64,000 nucleotides of DNA, from positions 186,001 to 250,000 of the forward strand of contig JAFYYM010000079.1 in the NCBI GenBank assembly GCA_017557535.1, written 5' to 3'. The stretch's first letter is position 1. Each line of letters opens with the position of its first letter. Positions 52,717 through 61,852 of the stretch are shown here, in pieces. The stretch comes from Bacteroidales bacterium (lineage in GTDB: Bacteria > Bacteroidota > Bacteroidia > Bacteroidales > UBA932). The notes under the pieces are model-generated. The model was not told the DNA's origin and made no database searches. It saw only the letters and a program-made list of their open reading frames with translations. A program made the translations under genes and the position numbers.

Positions 52717-54223
52717 CCAGCGCTTCTTTCCAGACCCTCATGAAATTACCTCCCCAAAAGCCTTTGATCTGTTCCGGGGAATAACCTCGCTCAATCATTT
52801 TGACCGTCAAGTTTATGAGGTCATTATCACCGTTGCAGTCCCAGACACCACCCCCTCCGTCAAAGTCGCTTCCTATTCCCACATGCTCAGCGCCAGCGAC
52901 TTCCACGCAATGGTCGAAATGCGCCATCATGTCATCTATGGTCATCGAGCCCCGGGGGCGGCCAATAAACTCCGGGACGCTGTAAATTTGGATCACGCCT
53001 CCGTTCTCAGCCAATGCTTTCAGCTGTTTATCGTCCAGACCACGGTCGTGACCATAGACCGCTTTGGCCCCGGAATGGGAGCAGATAATCGGAGCCTTGC
53101 TGTATCTGATACAATCCCAGAAGGTTCCGGCTGAGGGATGGGATAAGTCAATCAATATACCCTGGCGGTTCATTTCCTCGACCACTTTCTTTCCAAACTC
53201 GGTTAGCCCCTTGGATGGATCGCTTCCATGTCTTGAGGAGGTGTTGCATATCGCATTGTCACGGAAATGGCAAAGGGAAATGTACACGACCCCCAAGTCT
53301 CTCATTTTCTTTATATTCCCGAGATCGTTGCCGATTCCGTACCCATTCTCCAGGGCGATGAGGAAAGCTTTTTTCCCGAGGGACCGCAAAGAATCCGCTT
53401 CGGCTGGAGTCTTCGCGAGACCGCAAATCTCAGGATACTTTTCCACATCCTCCTTGATCTTGGCGATCTTGGCCAGGTTTTTTTCTACCGCTTTCCCGGA
53501 AGAATTGTTGTCCAAAGGGCCTTGCCAAAGGAAACTGATCAGGATCTGGGCATCCAGATGGCCTTCCTCCATCTTGGGAACGCCGGCCAGGTTCCTGGAG
53601 CGTTTGCCAACGGAATAACCGCTCTGGTAAAGGTCGGGGAGATCACAGTGGGTGTCGATGGTGAAGTAGCTGTCCATCAACTCTTTAGCCTTCTTGTATA
53701 TTCGGGCGCTTCTAACAAGATCTTCCATATTGGTAATCTTCCCCGGCATCCTGCGAAGCCCGTTGTCAATGGATCTCATTAAAGGGGATGATCCCACATA
53801 AGGGATATTCCTTTCCGCTACCGCTTTATAAAACAGGACTGAATACTCATCGTCTTTACGTACCCATCCGTCAGGGATTGCCGCGCCGTCCCAACCGGAG
53901 GCCATTGTCCAAAGGGCGACGTAAGGATTGTCCATGGTCGTCATCGCCGGCACATCCACAGGATAACCTCCGGCCAAGCGGATCATTTCCTTGAGGTGAT
54001 CCGAATGTGGGCAATTGGGGACAGCGATGGTGGGGCGGAAAGATTCTTCGCCGCGTTCAGAATGGCGATAAGATTGGCCAGAATGAGTTGCCTCGGATAT
54101 TTCGGCGTCTGATTTCTCGAATACAGCTTTAATCTCGACGGGATAAATGAGTTCCTGGGCTCTCGAAGGATAAGAGACCAGAGTGGCCAGGAATGATATC
54201 AATATGAAGAAATACCCCCTCAT
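52697..54223 (-). CDS. Renal-type dipeptidase with a degenerate glutamine-amidotransferase-like head
   Basis: The 508-residue secreted protein has a signal peptide (to about residue 22). Residues 64-158 resemble a class C26 peptidase/glutamine amidotransferase: PTIAVPN, RLAGGYPVDVP, WDGAAIPDGW and ERNIPYVGSSPLM; the usual nucleophile motif GICRG is replaced by VGSSP, so it should be inactive. Residues 186-505 are the membrane-dipeptidase domain, with zinc ligands in DTHCDLPDL, SHSGAKAVYGHDRGLDD and the late GIGSDFDGGGG. Residues 53-61 (RHSERGEES) come from a dispersed 27-nt repeat. A TATTTTTG element on the minus strand at 54238-54231 suggests a very short leader. Confidence 0.85.
   Translation of the reverse strand: MRGYFFILISFLATLVSYPSRAQELIYPVEIKAVFEKSDAEISEATHSGQSYRHSERGEESFRPTIAVPNCPHSDHLKEMIRLAGGYPVDVPAMTTMDNPYVALWTMASGWDGAAIPDGWVRKDDEYSVLFYKAVAERNIPYVGSSPLMRSIDNGLRRMPGKITNMEDLVRSARIYKKAKELMDSYFTIDTHCDLPDLYQSGYSVGKRSRNLAGVPKMEEGHLDAQILISFLWQGPLDNNSSGKAVEKNLAKIAKIKEDVEKYPEICGLAKTPAEADSLRSLGKKAFLIALENGYGIGNDLGNIKKMRDLGVVYISLCHFRDNAICNTSSRHGSDPSKGLTEFGKKVVEEMNRQGILIDLSHPSAGTFWDCIRYSKAPIICSHSGAKAVYGHDRGLDDKQLKALAENGGVIQIYSVPEFIGRPRGSMTIDDMMAHFDHCVEVAGAEHVGIGSDFDGGGGVWDCNGDNDLINLTVKMIERGYSPEQIKGFWGGNFMRVWKEALAKADRD
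54041..54067 (+). repeat. Copy C of the 27-nt dispersed repeat, inside the dipeptidase gene
   Basis: The plus strand begins AGATTCTTCGCCGCGTTC and ends AGAATGGCG. The gene runs on the other strand, so this copy is translated as RHSERGEES, the classical SERSEES-type peptide of such repeats. It sits between the signal peptide and the first folded domain. Confidence 0.65.
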
Positions 54224-54296
54224 CGGAATGCAAAAATACGCGAAAAAACGCTAAATTGCAGTTGTGACCAAAAATGTATTGATAACACAGAACAAT

Positions 54297-56810
54297 ATGA
54301 AAAGAATACTGTCCTTAGCCGCTTTCCTGTTTGTCTCAGTGGCACTCTCAGCCCAAGAATGGGTCCCATCCGAATGGCCTGTAATGAACCATTATGATTC
54401 CGGCCATCTCCGTGAAGTGGCATTGCCTCTTGGAGGCATCGGCACAGGTACCGTGTCTTTGGGTGGCCGTGGAGAACTTCGCGACTGGGAGATAATGAAC
54501 GTGCCGGCCAAGGGATTCAACACCGGTGTTTCGAGAAGGAACGCTCCTTTCTTCGCCATATTCACCAAAGACAGTCAGGGAAAGACCACGACTACCATGT
54601 TGGCGGGTTCTCTTCTTCCGGGAGAGTATAACCAGGCTTTCGGAGAACCGGTCGACAATTTCGGGCTTCCTCGTTTTCATGAAGCCTCGTTTGACGCCGC
54701 TTACCCCTTCGGACAGGTTCATCTTTCAGACAAGGATATTCCGGTCGAGGTGACCGTTAAAGGCTTCAACCCACTGGTCCCCACAGACGCCGATGCGAGC
54801 GGACTCCCCGTAGCGGTTCTCTCCTATCAGGTTAAGAACCTTTCAAAAACCCCTTTGGAGGTTTCTGTAAGCGGGTCCATTCGCAATTTCATAGGAAGGG
54901 ACGGTGTTGAGAATGAAGCCAAAGACAACCGTAATGAGTACCGCTCCGCCTCCGGGTTGAAAGGAATATATTTCTACTCCCAAGGAGTGCCTAAGGACAA
55001 TCAGGCTTGGGGCACCATCGCCCTTTCCACCCAATCGTCCGGGAAAGTCAGTTACCGCACATCCTCGAAACGCAACGATTGGAACCAGGCCATCCTCAAT
55101 TTCTGGGACGATTTCAGCGCTGACGGAATTCTGACCGAGCGCGATCCTTCTGGAGAGCCCGACCCGATGGCATCGCTTGCCATCGGAAAGACGATAGCTC
55201 CGGGAGCGACAGAGTCTTTCACATTTTTCCTCACATGGAGTTTCCCCAACCGCAAAGGCTGGTCAAGCCAGGTCGAAGGCAACTATTACTGCAAGGAATA
55301 TGGTGACGCCTGGACAGCCGCGGAGAAGATCATCCCTATGATCCCGGATCTTGAACGTCAGACCTTGGTCTTTGTCAACGCATTGAAAGAGAGCAGTTTC
55401 CCCGATGTCGTGAAGGAGGCCGCCCTGTACAATCTGTCGGTTCTCCGCTCTCAGACTGTATTCCGCCTTCCTGACGGTCACATGATGGGCTGGGAGGGTA
55501 CCGGCGATCATGCGGGTTCTTGCCATGGATCATGCACCCATGTGTGGAATTATGAGGTGGCGACCCCCTTCCTGTTCGGTGACCTTGCCAGGAGCATGAG
55601 AGACGTGGAATTCAATTATGCTACCCGGGAGGATGACGGTTGCATGAATTTCCGTGCGGCTCTCCCGCTTGTGAATGCGGCCAAAGGCCATTCGGCCGCC
55701 GCTGACGGCCAGATGGGCTGTATCATGAAGGCATACAGGGAGTGGCAGTTGAGCGGGGATAACGCATGGCTCCAGTCCATGTGGCCCCAAGTTAAGAAAG
55801 CTCTTTCTTACGCTTGGGTTGAGAGAGGATGGGATGGCAACCAAGACGGAGTGATGGAAGGCTCTCAGCATAACACCATGGACGTGAATTACTTCGGTCC
55901 GAATCCCCAGATGCAGTTCTGGTACATGGGAGCTCTCCGGGCGGCCGAGGAAATGGCTACGGCCATGAAAGACAAAGCTTTCGCCAAGAAATGCCGCGAA
56001 TTGTTCGTGAAAGGCAGCGCATGGACCGACGCCAATCTCTTCAACGGAGAGTATTACGAGCATAAGATCACCTCTCCCGACACGTTCGAGTTCCTGGACA
56101 TGAAGGATCCCAATGTCAGTATTCCTGATTATCAGCTTGGCAGGGGTTGCTTGGTGGATCAACTTGTGGGGCAGTACATGGCTCATATCTGCGGACTTGG
56201 ATATCTTGGTGACAAAGAACATATCAAGACTACCCTGAAGAGCATCATGAAATACAACTACGTTGAGGGGATTGGCAAATGTTTCAACAACATGAGGTCC
56301 TTCGCCCTTGGTGATGAAAACGCTCTTTTGATGGCGTCTTGGCCTCACGGGCGTCTTGAGGTCCCGTTCCCTTATTTCGGGGAGTGTATGACTGGATTTG
56401 AATACTGTGCGGCCACCGGAATGTTATATGAGGGTCTCACGGAAGACGGTCTTAAGTGCGTCAAGGCCATACGTGACCGTTATGACGGGGTTTGGCGTAA
56501 TCCTTTCAACGAGCCTGAGTGCGGGTGGCATTACGCCCGCTCGATGGCCAGTTGGTCTACCATATTGGCTTTAAGTGATTTCCATTATTCGGGAGTCGAC
56601 AAGACCATGAATTTCACGTCTAAGCCAGGCCGTTATTTCTGGAGCGACGGGTATGCTTTCGGAACGTGTGAGGTGAGCGGCTCTTCTGTTGAGCTGAAAG
56701 TCCTCAAAGGTTCTCTTGAACTCAAGTCCTTGACTTTGACCGGGCGCCTGAAACCTGTCGCGAAAGGGATATCTCTAACAGAGGGAGGATCCGCCTCTTT
56801 TAATATCTGA
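54297..56810 (+). CDS. GH116-like glycoside hydrolase (beta-glucosidase/beta-xylosidase type)
   Basis: The 837-residue secreted protein has a signal peptide ending ALSAQE, an N-terminal beta-sandwich with LPLGGIGTGTVSLGGRGELRD, and a C-terminal (alpha/alpha)6 domain of the DUF608/GH116 type. GVMEGSQHNTMD (Glu about 521) and GCLVDQLVGQY (Asp about 621) are candidate catalytic segments. Known members hydrolyse beta-glucosides, beta-xylosides or glucosylceramide. Start ATG 54297 gives the signal peptide. It ends 13 bases before comF. Confidence 0.85.
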   Translation: MKRILSLAAFLFVSVALSAQEWVPSEWPVMNHYDSGHLREVALPLGGIGTGTVSLGGRGELRDWEIMNVPAKGFNTGVSRRNAPFFAIFTKDSQGKTTTTMLAGSLLPGEYNQAFGEPVDNFGLPRFHEASFDAAYPFGQVHLSDKDIPVEVTVKGFNPLVPTDADASGLPVAVLSYQVKNLSKTPLEVSVSGSIRNFIGRDGVENEAKDNRNEYRSASGLKGIYFYSQGVPKDNQAWGTIALSTQSSGKVSYRTSSKRNDWNQAILNFWDDFSADGILTERDPSGEPDPMASLAIGKTIAPGATESFTFFLTWSFPNRKGWSSQVEGNYYCKEYGDAWTAAEKIIPMIPDLERQTLVFVNALKESSFPDVVKEAALYNLSVLRSQTVFRLPDGHMMGWEGTGDHAGSCHGSCTHVWNYEVATPFLFGDLARSMRDVEFNYATREDDGCMNFRAALPLVNAAKGHSAAADGQMGCIMKAYREWQLSGDNAWLQSMWPQVKKALSYAWVERGWDGNQDGVMEGSQHNTMDVNYFGPNPQMQFWYMGALRAAEEMATAMKDKAFAKKCRELFVKGSAWTDANLFNGEYYEHKITSPDTFEFLDMKDPNVSIPDYQLGRGCLVDQLVGQYMAHICGLGYLGDKEHIKTTLKSIMKYNYVEGIGKCFNNMRSFALGDENALLMASWPHGRLEVPFPYFGECMTGFEYCAATGMLYEGLTEDGLKCVKAIRDRYDGVWRNPFNEPECGWHYARSMASWSTILALSDFHYSGVDKTMNFTSKPGRYFWSDGYAFGTCEVSGSSVELKVLKGSLELKSLTLTGRLKPVAKGISLTEGGSASFNI

Positions 56811-56823
56811 TTATCCGGATGAG

Positions 56824-57552
56824 ATGAGTGGTTACGTGGGGAGGGCTGTACTTGACCTGTTTATTCCGAGATTGTGTGTGGTGTGTGGAAGGTCGCTCTC
56901 CCTTCGCGAGGAACACATTTGTTTGGATTGTCTTGCGGATTTGCCGAGGACATATTATTCCAAGATGCCCAGGAATAAGATGGCCGATCGCTTTAATGAG
57001 TTGATACAAAGGGACGCGGAAGTTCCGGAACCGTATTCTTACGCGACAGCGCTTTTCTATTATCGGGCTTCCACAGGATATCGTGACATAACGAAGGGTC
57101 TTAAATACAAGGGAGACATTGCTTCCGGACGATTCTTTTCCCGTATGTTGGCAGAGGAGATAGCGGGCTCCAGTCTATACTCAGATGTGGACACGGTGGT
57201 TCCCGTCCCATTGCATTGGACGAGGCGATGGTCTCGCGGCTATAACCAAGCCGAGGTGATAGGTGAGACAATAGCGATTCGTTTGGGCGCCTCGCTTCGA
57301 CTGGATATTCTTGAACGCCATCGTAGGACAAAGACTCAGACGAAGATGACGATAGAGAGAAAAGAGGCCAATGTCTCAGACGCTTTCAGGCTAAAGAAGA
57401 GGGCGGATTTGTCCGGATGCCGGCATATTCTTCTAATAGATGATGTATTCACAACAGGAGCGACGGTTAATTCCTGCCGCAAAGTATTAAGGGGTATAGC
57501 GGATTCCGAAATGCGGATATCTGTTGCGACTTTGGCCTGTGTAGGCGACTGA
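56824..57552 (+). CDS. comF: ComF family phosphoribosyltransferase-like protein
   Basis: The 242-residue protein has an N-terminal zinc ribbon with two Cys pairs (LCVVCGR and ICLDCLA) and a C-terminal type I phosphoribosyltransferase domain with the PRPP motif ILLIDDVFTTGATVNSC. ComF proteins support DNA uptake in competent bacteria, although many holders of the gene are not known to be competent. It follows the GH116-like gene by 13 bases but seems functionally unrelated. Confidence 0.92.
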   Translation: MSGYVGRAVLDLFIPRLCVVCGRSLSLREEHICLDCLADLPRTYYSKMPRNKMADRFNELIQRDAEVPEPYSYATALFYYRASTGYRDITKGLKYKGDIASGRFFSRMLAEEIAGSSLYSDVDTVVPVPLHWTRRWSRGYNQAEVIGETIAIRLGASLRLDILERHRRTKTQTKMTIERKEANVSDAFRLKKRADLSGCRHILLIDDVFTTGATVNSCRKVLRGIADSEMRISVATLACVGD

Positions 57553-57728
57553 TAAACTGTAACTAAAACAATTTAAAATCATGTTTTAACGATTTTCGCC
57601 CACTGTATTTAACGCTCAATTTGGGTTGATATAAAACGGATTTAAAATTTTGTTATTGTTTATACGGCGCATAATCAATGATTTAAATCAATTAAAATGA
57701 AAATTTTAAGAAAAATGTTATAAAATTA
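57553..57728. other. AT-rich intergenic stretch without a gene
   Basis: Between comF and the small-RNA promoter lie 176 very AT-rich bases with no credible open frame or GC-rich hairpin. It includes TTGTTATTGTTTATACGGCG and several ATTTAAAAT-like words, which may curve or melt easily. I see no clear function beyond a possible upstream promoter region. Confidence 0.5.
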
Positions 57729-57759
57729 TTTGCACAAATAAAAAAAAGCTGTACCTTTG
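57729..57759 (+). promoter_or_regulatory. Promoter of the candidate small RNA
   Basis: TTTG (57729-57732), 19 nt, TACCTTTG (57752-57759): one of the best Bacteroidetes promoter matches in the window. No open frame follows it on the plus strand before a T-tailed hairpin at 57841-57880. Confidence 0.8.
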
Positions 57760-57765
57760 CAATGG

Positions 57766-57880
57766 GTTGAGGCAGGAGGTTCTCTCCGCTGACAACCCGA
57801 TTGGTTATTAGTTTTAGTGTTATTAATTATGTGGTTAGAGTGAGGGTCCACGCGGGAAGCGTCGACGCTCATTTTTTTTT
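57766..57880 (+). ncRNA. Candidate small non-coding RNA of about 115 nt
   Basis: The transcript would run from about 57766 to the T-run ending at 57880. The 5' half forms a hairpin in which GGGTTG (57764-57769) pairs with CAACCC (57793-57798), with an inner stem GGAG/CTCC that encloses an AGGAGG sequence. An AU-rich single-stranded middle part follows (57800-57840), then a terminator hairpin. There is no coding frame. It is not a tRNA, and the conserved loop of 4.5S RNA is not seen. It could be a 6S-like RNA or a regulatory sRNA; the family is unknown to me. Confidence 0.6.
57841..57880 (+). terminator. Intrinsic terminator of the small RNA
   Basis: GAGGGTCCACGC pairs with GCGTCGACGCTC around GGGAA with two mismatches (C-C and G-G), followed by A and nine T. 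The polarity of the T-run shows that it serves the plus-strand transcript and not nhaA. Confidence 0.8.
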
Positions 57881-57904
57881 GCGATGATTATCGCGGTGGA
57901 TGTT

Positions 57905-59311
57905 CTACCTCTTCTCTAATTTGTTCACAAATGAGATGAGCAGGCTTCCGAGGAGGCCGGCACAGAGAGATCCCAACAGCACGGCGACCTTGCCCATATC
58001 CCGGAGTTTCGACATGATCTCAGGGGCTTGGTCTCCGAACGACAAGGTGTCCACGAAGATTGACATCGTGAATCCGATTCCACCAAGGCAAGCGACGGCG
58101 ATAAGCATCTTCCAGGAAGCTTTAGCAGGCATCTCTCCGGCTTTCAATTTGACAGCGATAAAGCTTGCAAGGGCGATTCCAAGGGGCTTTCCTATAAGTA
58201 AACCGAGGAATATACCCATGCTCACGCCACCGAGAGCGGGATCAAAGTGGAATACATTGAAGTAAGAAAGATCCGGAATCTCGACTCCCGCGTTCGCTAG
58301 GGCGAATAGGGGCATTATCAAGAAATTGACCCAAGGACCCAAGGCGTGCTCGAGGCGGTAGCTCATAGGAATGGATCCTTTGGAGATGACCGCCATGCGC
58401 CTCAGACAATGCCTTTGGGGACCATTCGGGAATTCCCCGGTAGAGGAGGCGATTTTGTTATATTCGTTGAGTCTTTGGATGTATTGCAGTCTTTTTCTTT
58501 TGAAATAGGCCTGGTTGTAGCGCGGTGTCATCGGGACCAGGAAGGCCATCACGACGCCGGACATCGTGGAGTGTATTCCGGAGTAGTAGAACAAGGCCCA
58601 AATCCCAATGGCGGGAATAAAGTAGTACCACTCCCGTTTCTCCCCTAACTTATTCATTATCAAAATAAAGACAATCAAGGCAATGGCGATGCTCAACAGT
58701 CCGAAATTGATTGATCCTCCGTAGAAAATGGCGACCACAAGTATTGCGATCAAGTCATCCGCTATTGCTAAAGCTGTCAGGAATACCTTAAGGGACACAG
58801 GGACTTTATCGCCGAGTATAGAGAGTATTCCGACCGCGAAGGCAATATCTGTAGCGGTGGGGATTCCCCATCCCGTCGAGGCGGGAGTACCGTGGTTGAC
58901 GACCGCGAAAATCACGGCCGGGGCAACCACTCCGCCTAAAGCGGCGATGACTGGCATTAATGCTTTTTTCACAGATGACAGCTCTCCATTTTTCATCTCG
59001 CGGCGAATCTCCAGGCCAACGGTGAAAAAGAAGACCGTCATTAGGATATCGTTGATGAAACTTTCGATCGTCATCCCCCTCGGAAACATGATATCTTTTC
59101 CACCCGGGGCCTTGAAGAACAAGGAAAGCCTGGTCTCAAGGATGCTTCGATAGAGCTCTTTGGTGAAAGGCAGATTAGCGAGCAGCATTGCCACGATAAC
59201 GCAAACCAGAAGTATTACTCCTTGCGCCCAAGGCTGGTTGGAGAATCTGCGTCTTCGGTGGTCGAAGTTTCTAATGCCTTTAGTCCATGTATAGATGGGA
59301 AATAGTCTCAT
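57905..59311 (-). CDS. nhaA: Na+/H+ antiporter NhaA
   Basis: NhaA exchanges sodium for protons at the inner membrane. The 468-residue protein has about twelve transmembrane segments and the key sequences GVVAPAVIFAVVNHGTP, GIPTATDIAFAVGIL and LTALAIADDLIAILVVA, which contains the paired ion-binding aspartates. It starts 5 bases after ahcY and is probably co-transcribed with it. An extended loop (about 275-305) is longer than in E. coli. Confidence 0.95.
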   Translation of the reverse strand: MRLFPIYTWTKGIRNFDHRRRRFSNQPWAQGVILLVCVIVAMLLANLPFTKELYRSILETRLSLFFKAPGGKDIMFPRGMTIESFINDILMTVFFFTVGLEIRREMKNGELSSVKKALMPVIAALGGVVAPAVIFAVVNHGTPASTGWGIPTATDIAFAVGILSILGDKVPVSLKVFLTALAIADDLIAILVVAIFYGGSINFGLLSIAIALIVFILIMNKLGEKREWYYFIPAIGIWALFYYSGIHSTMSGVVMAFLVPMTPRYNQAYFKRKRLQYIQRLNEYNKIASSTGEFPNGPQRHCLRRMAVISKGSIPMSYRLEHALGPWVNFLIMPLFALANAGVEIPDLSYFNVFHFDPALGGVSMGIFLGLLIGKPLGIALASFIAVKLKAGEMPAKASWKMLIAVACLGGIGFTMSIFVDTLSFGDQAPEIMSKLRDMGKVAVLLGSLCAGLLGSLLISFVNKLEKR

Positions 59312-59316
59312 GATAA

Positions 59317-60573
59317 TTATTCTCCGTACAAATAGACTCTTTGTTTTTCTGTGAGGAGGTCGATTTCCACGCCCCAGTCACTTAACTTGCGGAAAGCCAC
59401 TTCCTTATCAATCTCCGCAGGGACATTGTGAAGCATTGATCCGGGCACCCTGGGGAGAGTGTTCCTGTTATCAGCCAGGAATTTGGCGCTCAAAGCCTGG
59501 ATGGCGAAAGACATGTCCATAATCTCTGCGGGGTGACCGTCACCAGCGGCGAGATTGACGAGGCGACCCTCGGCGATGACATAAATCCTGCAACCGTTCC
59601 CAAGGGTATACTCTTGGATGTTTTGTCTCGCAAGTTTCTCGCCCACAGCTATTTCCTTAAGATCCCTGACTGAGACCTCGCAATCGAAATGACCGGCGTT
59701 GCAACAGATCGCTCCGTCTTTCATGAGAGGGAAATGCTCTTTGGTGATCACATCTTCGCAGCCTGTGACTGTAATGAAAATGTCGCCTATAGCTGCCGCT
59801 TCCCTCATGGTCATGACCCTGAAACCATCCATGACCGCCTCCATGGCCTTAATAGGGTCTACCTCTGTGACTATCACCCTGGCTCCAAGGCCTTTGGCTC
59901 TCATTGCCACGCCCTTTCCACACCATCCATAGCCTGCGACCACAACATCTTTTCCGGCAACAATAAGGTTGGTTGTGCGGTCTATTCCGTCCCACACCGA
60001 CTGTCCAGTGCCATAGCGGTTGTCAAAGAAATGTTTGCAGGCGGCATCGTTGACCAGCATCATCGGGAACAGGAGCTTTGAGTCACGGTTCATCGACTCA
60101 AGCCTGAGAATACCGGTGGTGGTTTCCTCGCATCCTCCTATCACCTCCTGGATTAACTCCGGATAATTCTCGTGAATCATCGAGACAAGGTCACCTCCGT
60201 CATCGATAATGATATTCGGTCCTGCCTCTATCACCCGGCGTATTCCCCTATCATATTCCTCCGGGGTGGCGCCGTGAACGGCGAAAACATTCAAGCCTTC
60301 GTGGACCAGGGCTGCCGCGACATCATCTTGGGTGGAAAGGGGATTGCTGCCGGTGATGAACATCTCGGCTCCACCATGGGAGAGAACCTCGCATAGTCGG
60401 GCGGTCTTGGCCTCAAGATGAACCGACAGAGCCACCTTCAGCCCCGAGAAAGGCTTGGTGTCAATGAATTCCTTATCAAGGCCACCCAACAAAGGCATGT
60501 GGTGCCTTACCCAATTGATTTTAAGCTCCCCGCTCTCCCATAGCTCGGGGTCCCTTATCTCACTTTTGATCAC
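59317..60573 (-). CDS. ahcY: Adenosylhomocysteinase
   Basis: The enzyme splits S-adenosylhomocysteine to adenosine and homocysteine in the methyl cycle. The 418-residue protein shows the substrate domain (LSVHLEAKTARLCEVL, TGSNPLSTQDDVAAAL, IIDDGGDL), the NAD-binding VVVAGYGWCGKGVAMRAKGLG segment split by its glycine loop, and GHFDCEV. It lacks the long insertion of animal enzymes, as in archaeal and Thermotoga types. The start is GTG 60573; a TTG at 60606 would precede the likely transcription start (TATATTTG on the minus strand at about 60605-60596). Confidence 0.93.
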   Translation of the reverse strand: MIKSEIRDPELWESGELKINWVRHHMPLLGGLDKEFIDTKPFSGLKVALSVHLEAKTARLCEVLSHGGAEMFITGSNPLSTQDDVAAALVHEGLNVFAVHGATPEEYDRGIRRVIEAGPNIIIDDGGDLVSMIHENYPELIQEVIGGCEETTTGILRLESMNRDSKLLFPMMLVNDAACKHFFDNRYGTGQSVWDGIDRTTNLIVAGKDVVVAGYGWCGKGVAMRAKGLGARVIVTEVDPIKAMEAVMDGFRVMTMREAAAIGDIFITVTGCEDVITKEHFPLMKDGAICCNAGHFDCEVSVRDLKEIAVGEKLARQNIQEYTLGNGCRIYVIAEGRLVNLAAGDGHPAEIMDMSFAIQALSAKFLADNRNTLPRVPGSMLHNVPAEIDKEVAFRKLSDWGVEIDLLTEKQRVYLYGE

Positions 60574-60612
60574 GACTATTTCTTTTAGAGGTGCAAATAT
60601 AGCCAATTATTC

Positions 60613-60643
60613 TTGCCCGACTTGACAATTAACTGTATTTTTG
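60613..60643 (+). promoter_or_regulatory. Promoter of the fabG-gtrA operon
   Basis: TTG (60613-60615), 20 nt, TATTTTTG (60636-60643), a good match to the Bacteroidetes consensus. The expected start near 60650 leaves a leader of about 22 nt to the ATG at 60672. Confidence 0.65.
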
Positions 60644-60671
60644 CGGTTTAGAAATATTGTTTTCAAAAACT

Positions 60672-61418
60672 ATGGGATTATTGGAAGGAAAAGTCGCCCT
60701 TGTTACGGGCGCCGCGAGAGGAATCGGAAAGGCGATCGCGCTTAAATTCGCCTCCGAAGGAGCTGATGTGGCATTCACGGACCTCGTGATCAACGAGGCT
60801 GCCGAGCAGACTATAAAGGAAATAGAGGCATTTGGCCATAAGGTTAAGGGTTACGCTTCCAATGCGGCTGACTTTGAGCAAACGCATGCGGTGGTGGATC
60901 AGATACTCGCTGACTTCGGCAGGATAGATATCCTGGTCAACAACGCCGGTATCACAAAGGATGGCTTGATGATGAGAATGACTGAGCAGCAGTGGGATGC
61001 GGTTATCGGTGTCAACCTCAAGTCCGCGTTCAACTTCATTCATGCCCTTACTCCTATAATGGCTCGGCAGAGAGGTGGAAGCATCATAAACATGTCTTCA
61101 GTGGTTGGTGTGTCCGGAAACGCAGGTCAGTGCAACTACTCAGCTTCCAAGGCCGGAATGATCGGTCTCGCCAAGTCTATCGCTAAGGAAATGGGCCCCC
61201 GCGGAATCAGGGCTAACTGCATCGCCCCCGGTTTTATCATTTCCGACATGACCAACGCCCTTCCCGAGGATGTCCGCGAGGCTTGGACCAAGCAGATACC
61301 TCTCCGTAGGGGTGGTACTCCGGATGATGTGGCCAATGTCGCCCTCTTCCTCGCCAGCGACCTCTCAAGTTATGTCAGCGGCCAGGTCATCCATTGCTGC
61401 GGCGCAATGAATTGCTAA
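60672..61418 (+). CDS. fabG: 3-oxoacyl-[acyl-carrier-protein] reductase
   Basis: FabG reduces 3-ketoacyl-ACP with NADPH in fatty acid synthesis. The 248-residue protein has TGAARGIG, DILVNNAGITKDGLMMRM, the catalytic Ser in NMSSVVGVSGNAGQ, and YSASKAGMIGLAKS with the active Tyr and Lys. Start ATG 60672 (MGLLEGKVAL) is preferred over TTG 60657. Its TAA is directly followed by the ATG of gtrA, so this essential gene leads an envelope-glycan operon. Confidence 0.93.
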   Translation: MGLLEGKVALVTGAARGIGKAIALKFASEGADVAFTDLVINEAAEQTIKEIEAFGHKVKGYASNAADFEQTHAVVDQILADFGRIDILVNNAGITKDGLMMRMTEQQWDAVIGVNLKSAFNFIHALTPIMARQRGGSIINMSSVVGVSGNAGQCNYSASKAGMIGLAKSIAKEMGPRGIRANCIAPGFIISDMTNALPEDVREAWTKQIPLRRGGTPDDVANVALFLASDLSSYVSGQVIHCCGAMNC

Positions 61419-61847
61419 ATGGCAGGAATACCCTCACTTAAGACCCTTCTGAAGGATAAGCCCGATAGCCTTATCGGGCAACTCTTAAGATACGCCGTAG
61501 TCGGAGGAATATCGTTCATGGTCGATTATGGTAGCCTTTGGCTTCTCACCGAGAAGGCGGGGCTGCCTTATCTTTGGTCGGCAGCGATTGCTTTTATCCT
61601 CGGCTTGATCTGCAATTACTTACTGAGTACCGCGTGGGTTTTCGGCGAAAGCAGGATAAGAAACGCCTGGGGAGAGTTCCTCGCTTTCGCCATAATCGGC
61701 GTGATCGGCCTTGGTCTCAACGAGCTTATAATGTATGGCTGCACAGACGGACTTGGCTTCCATTATATGCTCTCCAAGATAGTATCAACAGGTATAGTTT
61801 TCTTCTGGAATTTTCTCGCCAGACGTTTTTTGGTTTTTAAATCTTGA
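61419..61847 (+). CDS. GtrA family membrane protein
   Basis: The 142-residue protein has four transmembrane segments (about 22-42, 51-69, 85-105, 116-136) and typical GtrA sequences: [37 protein letters not shown] and [12 protein letters not shown]. GtrA proteins are thought to flip polyprenyl-linked sugars for surface glycan modification. It starts immediately after the fabG stop and precedes a flavoprotein and a polytopic membrane protein. Confidence 0.9.
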   Translation: MAGIPSLKTLLKDKPDSLIGQLLRYAVVGGISFMVDYGSLWLLTEKAGLPYLWSAAIAFILGLICNYLLSTAWVFGESRIRNAWGEFLAFAIIGVIGLGLNELIMYGCTDGLGFHYMLSKIVSTGIVFFWNFLARRFLVFKS

Positions 61848-61852
61848 TTGTT

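Noticed and set aside
53064..53782. Plus-strand frames opposite the dipeptidase gene
   Set aside because: They are shadows of a gene with clear zinc-ligand motifs on the minus strand.
57859..57870. AGCGTCGACGCT palindrome as a possible protein-binding site
   Set aside because: It is better explained as the 3' arm of the terminator hairpin that ends in nine T.
57766..57880. 4.5S signal-recognition-particle RNA at the small-RNA locus
   Set aside because: The conserved GGAAGGAAGCAGCC-type loop is absent; only the size and hairpin shape are similar.
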